Source of the DNA: Neobittarella massiliensis (ex Bilen et al. 2018)
Lineage (GTDB): Bacteria > Bacillota > Clostridia > Oscillospirales > Ruminococcaceae
Length of the DNA stretch: 64,000 bases
Reading direction: 5' to 3'
NCBI RefSeq assembly: GCF_900289145.1
Contig: NZ_OKQO01000007.1
Span: 62,001-126,000, forward strand
In this document: positions 60,019 to 64,000 of the stretch, piece after piece
Position numbering within the stretch: position 1 is the first letter of the stretch
How the letters are laid out: each line of letters begins with the position of its first letter
The notes under the pieces: model-generated
The model's database searches: none
What the model saw: the letters and a program-made list of their open reading frames with translations, nothing else
What the model was told of the DNA's origin: nothing
Made by a program: the position numbers and the translations under genes

Positions 60019-60935
60019 CGGTCGTCCTGCCCCTCTTTGGGCAGCACCGCCTGCATGGCGGCGATGGCCACCTCGATCATGCTGTCGTCGGGGTCTTTGA
60101 CGGTGAGCCGCTGCAGCCACAGGCCGGGTTTCGAGATGGCCCGGGAGACGGGGTTGTCGTGGCCGCCGGCGTAGCGGATGATCTCGTAGCTGATGCCCAT
60201 GACCAGCGGCAGGAGCAGCACCTTGATGAGCGCCCGCAGCCACACGCTGCGCCAGGAGACGAAGGCGTTGACCAAAATGCTGACCAAAATGACGATGAGC
60301 AGAAAGCTGGTGCCGCAGCGGGGGTGGTAGGGGCTGTGGCGGCGGACGTTCTCGACCGTGAGCGGCTGGCGGTGCTCGTAGCAGGCGATGGTCTTGTGCT
60401 CGGCCCCGTGGTAGCGAAACACCCGCTTGATGTCGCTCATCAGCGACACCAGCGCCATATAGGCCAGAAAGACGGCGATCTTGATGGCGCTCTCGACCAC
60501 CACCCGCCAGCCGCCCAGCGGCAGGAACCTGTCGATAAGGCCGGTGGCGGCGGTGGGGATGACCATGAACAAAATGAGGCACAAAAACACCGCCAGCACC
60601 CCCGCCAGCGCCGAAAAGGCGGTGGTGGCAGCCCCGGACATGGGCTTTTCGTCCTCGTCGTCGAAGGCGCCGGATATCTCGGCCGACTCCATCATGCAGC
60701 GGTAGCCCAGCACCAGGGTGGCGATGAAATTGCACACCCCGCGAATGAGGGGGACCTTGTTGTACCAGCTGGTGAGGGCCTTATCCGGCCGCTCCTCCAG
60801 GTGGATGGCGCCGTCTTTTTTGCGCACGGCTAAGGCGTATTTGTCGACGCCCCGCATCATGATGCCCTCGATGAGGGCCTGCCCGCCGATGCGGGTCTTG
60901 TGGGGCTTAGTTGTCTGACTGCTGTTTTGACTCAT
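60012..60935 (-). CDS. DUF1385 family membrane protein
   Basis: 307-residue protein with about four to five transmembrane helices. The N-terminal block RIGGQALIEGIMMRGVDKYALAVRK and the centre FRYHGAEHKTIACYEH plus HPRCGTSFLL are the DUF1385 signature; conserved His and Cys suggest metal binding. Function unknown; the family is regularly next to prmC and prfA. It overlaps the end of the sensor kinase gene by 29 bp. Confidence 0.92.
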   Translation of the reverse strand: MSQNSSQTTKPHKTRIGGQALIEGIMMRGVDKYALAVRKKDGAIHLEERPDKALTSWYNKVPLIRGVCNFIATLVLGYRCMMESAEISGAFDDEDEKPMSGAATTAFSALAGVLAVFLCLILFMVIPTAATGLIDRFLPLGGWRVVVESAIKIAVFLAYMALVSLMSDIKRVFRYHGAEHKTIACYEHRQPLTVENVRRHSPYHPRCGTSFLLIVILVSILVNAFVSWRSVWLRALIKVLLLPLVMGISYEIIRYAGGHDNPVSRAISKPGLWLQRLTVKDPDDSMIEVAIAAMQAVLPKEGQDDRW

Positions 60936-62388
60936 GGTATCTGCGTATCTCCTCTTCGTCTATCTTGGCGATCTGCATGGTGGTGGAATCGACCTTTTTA
61001 TCCATGACCGGCACGGCGATGCGCACCGTGGTGCCCACCCCTTCTTCGCTCTCGATCTGCAGCCGGCCCTTGTGCAGGGTGATGATCTCGTCGGCCACCG
61101 CCAGGCCGATGCCGGTGCCGCGGCGGGCGTTTTGCCCCTTGACGAACTTCTCTTTGACCCGGGGCAGGTCGGCGGCTTTGATACCGGCGCCGGTATCGGC
61201 GATCTCGGCGATGACGAAGCCGTCTTCCTCTTTGGCGGTGACGCGGATGGTACCGCCCTTATCGCAGTATTTGAGGGCGTTGTCTAAAATGTTGATAAAC
61301 ACCTGGCGGATGCGGTTTTTGTCGCCGAACACCGGCGAGACGATGTCGGGGTCGTTGTAGATGAGCTCGATGCCCTCACGGCGGGCGCGCTCGCCGAACA
61401 TGATGACCACCTCGCCCAGCTCGGCGAGCACGTCGATCTTGGAGAGCACCAGCGTGAGCTTGCCGCTCTGCATGCGCGAGAAGTCCAGCAGCTCCTCCAC
61501 CATATCCGACAGGCGCTCGGTCTCGCTGATCATGATGTTCATGCCCATACGCACCGTGTCGCCGTCGGTGACCGGGTCGGACTGGAGCACCGTCTCGCCC
61601 CAGCCCTTGATGGCTGTCAGGGGGGTGCGCAGCTCGTGGGAGACCTGGGAGATGAACTCGTTTTTGACCTGCTCGGCCTTTTGCAGCTCGTCGGCCATGT
61701 AGTTGATGATGTTGCACAGCTGGCCGATCTCGTCGTTGTGCTGGCTCTTGATGCGCACCGAGAAGTCGCCGGAGGCTATTTTGGTGGCGATGACCCCCAC
61801 CTGGCCGATGGGGTTGACGATGCTCTTGATAAAGTAGGTGCTGGAGAGCACCACGAACAGGATGACCACCGCCGAGAACAGCAAAAACAGCACCGCGATC
61901 TTGACGATCTCGCCGTCGACGGCCTTGAGCGAGCAGACCATGCGGATGCCCTGCACCTCGCCGCCCAGGCTGCTGGAGATGTAGCACACCGACATGACTT
62001 TGCCGGCGCTGCGGGTGTAACCCACCTTCATGCCGAAACCGTCGGAGGAGGCCTTGGCCTTTTCGAAGTCGCCGTCGCCCAGCTCGTCGGAGGGGGAAAA
62101 GCCGCTGGAAGTGAGGGTGACCGCCCCAGACTTGTTGAGCAGCATCACCTCGTACTTGTCTTTTTCCTCAAAGCCGGTGACCATCGACTCCACCATCTGT
62201 TCGGTGGCCGACTGCTGGCTGCTCTTGATGGCGTTGGCCATCACCTCTAAGCGGCTGGTGATGGTCTGCTCGGCGCTGGAATAGTAAAAGCTGCGCACCC
62301 CCACCACCACGATGAGCATGATGGCCGAGAGGATGACCACGATGATGGTCAAAAAGTTGAGCATCCAGCGTTTGGTCACGCTCTGCAT
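60907..62388 (-). CDS. Sensor histidine kinase with HAMP domain
   Basis: 493-residue membrane kinase. TM1 (FLTIIVVILSAIMLIVVVGV, about 12-31), an extracytoplasmic sensor region, TM2 (VILFVVLSSTYFIKSI-type, about 165-190), HAMP, HisKA with FISQVSHELRTPLTAIKGW (His about 250), and HATPase_c with NALKYCDKGG, ADTGAGIKAADLP and RRGTGIGLAVADEI. Partner of the response regulator 44 bp upstream. The stimulus is unknown; the architecture is WalK/PhoR-like without a visible PAS domain. Confidence 0.93.
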   Translation of the reverse strand: MQSVTKRWMLNFLTIIVVILSAIMLIVVVGVRSFYYSSAEQTITSRLEVMANAIKSSQQSATEQMVESMVTGFEEKDKYEVMLLNKSGAVTLTSSGFSPSDELGDGDFEKAKASSDGFGMKVGYTRSAGKVMSVCYISSSLGGEVQGIRMVCSLKAVDGEIVKIAVLFLLFSAVVILFVVLSSTYFIKSIVNPIGQVGVIATKIASGDFSVRIKSQHNDEIGQLCNIINYMADELQKAEQVKNEFISQVSHELRTPLTAIKGWGETVLQSDPVTDGDTVRMGMNIMISETERLSDMVEELLDFSRMQSGKLTLVLSKIDVLAELGEVVIMFGERARREGIELIYNDPDIVSPVFGDKNRIRQVFINILDNALKYCDKGGTIRVTAKEEDGFVIAEIADTGAGIKAADLPRVKEKFVKGQNARRGTGIGLAVADEIITLHKGRLQIESEEGVGTTVRIAVPVMDKKVDSTTMQIAKIDEEEIRRYHESKQQSDN

Positions 62389-62432
62389 AAGCCCTGCTCC
62401 CCCCTTGTTTTATAAAAGTCTGATCTCGTCTG

Positions 62433-63122
62433 CTATGCCTTGAAGCGGTAGCCCACGCCCCAGACGGTGGTGATGTGCCGGGGGCGGGAGGGCTCCTCCT
62501 CGATCTTCATGCGCAGGCGGCGGATATTGACGTCGATGATCTTGTCGTCGCCGTAGTAGTTCTCGCCCCAGATGCTCTTTAAGATCTCCATGCGGTCGAG
62601 CACCGTATCGGGATTTTTTAAAAACAGCTCCATGATCTGGTACTCGACCTGGGTGAGTTCGACCGGGTCGCCGTTTTTCCGCAGCACCCGGCTCTTTAAG
62701 TTCATCTCGAAGGGGCCGTAGTGCAGGGTGCTGGTCTGGCCGCCGCCGGACATGGCCACCCGGCGGTAGATGGCGTCGACCCGGGCCATCAGCTCGGAGA
62801 CGCTGAAGGGCTTGGTGACGTAGTCGTCGGCCCCCAGCATGAGGCCGCTTATCTTGTCCATCTCCTGGGTCTTGGCGGTGAGCATGATGATGCCCACCGT
62901 GCTCGAGAGCTGGCGCACCTGCTTGCACACCTGCAGCCCGGAGATGCCCGGCAGCATGATATCGAGCAGGATGACGTCGATGGAGGAGCCCTCGCGGGTG
63001 AAGATCTCCACCGCCTCCTCGCCGGTACCGGCGCCCAGCACGGTAAAGCCGGTCTTTTCTAAATTGAGACAGATGAGCTCGCGGATGCTCTCCTCATCTT
63101 CTACCACCAGTATCCTCTTCAT
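62433..63122 (-). CDS. OmpR/PhoB-family response regulator
   Basis: 229-residue regulator: receiver domain with phosphoacceptor Asp54 (VILLDIMLPGISG), acidic pair in VVEDEES and Lys in MLTAKTQEMDK; C-terminal winged helix with LTQVEYQIMELFLKNPDTVLDR and DVNIRRLRMKIEEEPSRPRHITTVWGVGYRF. Cognate kinase follows directly. GAAAGGCAGGACG precedes the ATG. Confidence 0.95.
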   Translation of the reverse strand: MKRILVVEDEESIRELICLNLEKTGFTVLGAGTGEEAVEIFTREGSSIDVILLDIMLPGISGLQVCKQVRQLSSTVGIIMLTAKTQEMDKISGLMLGADDYVTKPFSVSELMARVDAIYRRVAMSGGGQTSTLHYGPFEMNLKSRVLRKNGDPVELTQVEYQIMELFLKNPDTVLDRMEILKSIWGENYYGDDKIIDVNIRRLRMKIEEEPSRPRHITTVWGVGYRFKA

Positions 63123-63174
63123 AAAAGCGTCCTGCCTTTCTAGCTTGCTTTTTGCTGATCGTGCGCGCGGGGCG

Positions 63175-64000
63175 TCACTGTTTGATCTCTATGGCGGCGG
63201 CCATCTCGGTCTCGCTGGCCGCGTGGACCAGCGTGCTGTCGCCGGCCTTATACAGATAGGTAAAGCTGCCGTAGGTGCCCAGCTCTTTAAAGCCGCTGGA
63301 GGTGTAGGCGACGGCATCCTCGCTGCGGGAGATGCGCAGCACCGAGAAGACGGTGGCGCCGCCGGCATCGAGACAGGTGCGGGCGCTGCCGTCGTTTTCG
63401 GACTGGAAGGTGACGCTGCCCACCCAACCCGAGAGCAGCGTGACCCGCAGGTGGAACGAGTCGTCCTCGTAGGTGGTGCGCTTGTAGGTGTAGCCGCCGC
63501 TGGAGCCGCTGTACCAGTCGACAAAATAGCCGCCCTGCTGGTAGAGGCTGTCGTTCTGCTGTTTTTGCAGGCGGGGCACCTCGATATGGCCGTCGCCGTC
63601 TACGTCCTGACTGTAGAGCTCGGTGTTCTGGCGGGTGAGGGCGGTGAGATAGTCGGTCTCACTGCCGCGCTGGCGCTCGTACTGGGACAGCGTATAGAGC
63701 TTCTCCCCGTCGTAGCACAGCGCCTCGGTGGTCATCTGGTTGTCGCCGCTCAGGCCGTCGGCATACACCAGCCGGTACTGGCCCTCGCTGTCGACCGAGA
63801 GCCGCCGCAGCCGCACCAGCGACGGATCGAGGGTGGCCTGTGCCGTTTTGCCCAGGTAGGGCGCCTCGGGGGTGCCGACCCGCTCGTACAGGTCGGCGGT
63901 GATGCCGGCGGCACCGTCGCCGGGGGTGTTAAACAGCACCAACTCGTCGAACATGTCGCCGTCGAGGTCGCCATAGGCCACCTCGGTGTAGTTTTGGATC
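63175..64000 (-). CDS. C-terminal part of a lipoprotein-like protein with FG-GAP/VCBS-like repeats (cut by window edge)
   Basis: At least 275 residues; the N-terminus is beyond position 64000. The visible part contains YGDLDGDMFDELVLFN and QDVDGDGHIEVPRLQ, calcium-site-like Asp-rich loops typical of FG-GAP/VCBS beta-propeller repeats, and ends in a globular region (FVDWYSGSSGGYTYKRTTYE ... AIEIKQ). Such proteins are extracellular or lipid-anchored. It is 52 bp upstream of the response regulator and may belong to the same operon, which hints at a link to envelope sensing. Catalytic residues are not evident. Confidence 0.7.
   Translation of the reverse strand, partial: IQNYTEVAYGDLDGDMFDELVLFNTPGDGAAGITADLYERVGTPEAPYLGKTAQATLDPSLVRLRRLSVDSEGQYRLVYADGLSGDNQMTTEALCYDGEKLYTLSQYERQRGSETDYLTALTRQNTELYSQDVDGDGHIEVPRLQKQQNDSLYQQGGYFVDWYSGSSGGYTYKRTTYEDDSFHLRVTLLSGWVGSVTFQSENDGSARTCLDAGGATVFSVLRISRSEDAVAYTSSGFKELGTYGSFTYLYKAGDSTLVHAASETEMAAAIEIKQ

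Overview
The window looks like a chromosomal piece of a GC-rich, low-transposon Firmicute of the class Clostridia, most likely an Oscillospirales/Ruminococcaceae-type gut anaerobe. This is inference from gene content and order: ylxM-ffh-rpsP-khpA-rimM-trmD, a cysS T-box, a cobalamin riboswitch before cbiMNQO, FeoAB with a Cys-rich partner, ClpE, PadR plus two DUF1048 proteins, an RNHCP protein, EcfA1A2T, and frequent GTG/TTG starts with strong AGGAGG ribosome sites. No phage, transposase, integrase, rRNA or CRISPR array was seen.

Layout. 1-5.7 kb: uvrC (cut by the window edge), ptsH, and a translation/secretion operon (ylxM-ffh-rpsP-khpA-rimM-trmD-DUF554) driven by a consensus promoter that is followed at once by an intrinsic terminator. 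5.7-9.1 kb: a YczE-type membrane protein and the ferrous-iron operon feoA-feoB-small Cys-rich protein. 9.1-10.6 kb: an island without intact genes, holding a probable remnant of a tRNA methyltransferase gene. 10.6-13.2 kb: an ABC-F ATPase behind an attenuator-like leader (micro-ORF plus two terminators) and a flavodoxin-like protein. 13.3-15.3 kb: a nucleoside hydrolase, then an AT-rich, roughly 0.8-kb transcription unit on the minus strand with promoter, terminator and about 100-nt repeated modules but no plausible long ORF; I regard it as a candidate large structured RNA. 15.4-23 kb: yaaA, a MATE exporter, riboswitch-controlled cobalt uptake genes cbiM-N-Q-O and a Na/Pi cotransporter. 23-31 kb: an unknown 147-aa protein, a divergent MocR/PNPOx-like pair, and a sigma factor with an extracytoplasmic tail divergent from a repeat-rich surface protein.

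31-38.6 kb: four tRNA genes, clpE, an ArsR-EFR1 pair, cvpA and a DUF5711 gene, with a 158-bp four-unit structured tandem repeat between the last two. 38.6-46.7 kb: a long minus-strand run of housekeeping genes (truA, ecfT-A2-A1, an rRNA-methyltransferase-like gene, glmM, ruvB-A-C). 46.7-51.4 kb: tRNA-Val, the PadR-DUF1048 operon, RNHCP, GrpB and two GNAT acetyltransferases. 51.5-64 kb: cysS with T-box, a VanY-type carboxypeptidase, a frame-broken conserved gene, pgsA-rimO-recX-recA, prmC-DUF1385, a PhoB-type two-component pair and a partial lipoprotein-like gene at the edge.

The most unusual elements are noncoding: the ~0.8-kb RNA candidate at 14.4-15.2 kb, the 158-bp repeat array at 36.9-37.5 kb, the ABC-F leader, and a cbiO gene that stays open in all three frames through its own terminator. 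All family assignments were made by reading motifs; no database search was possible.
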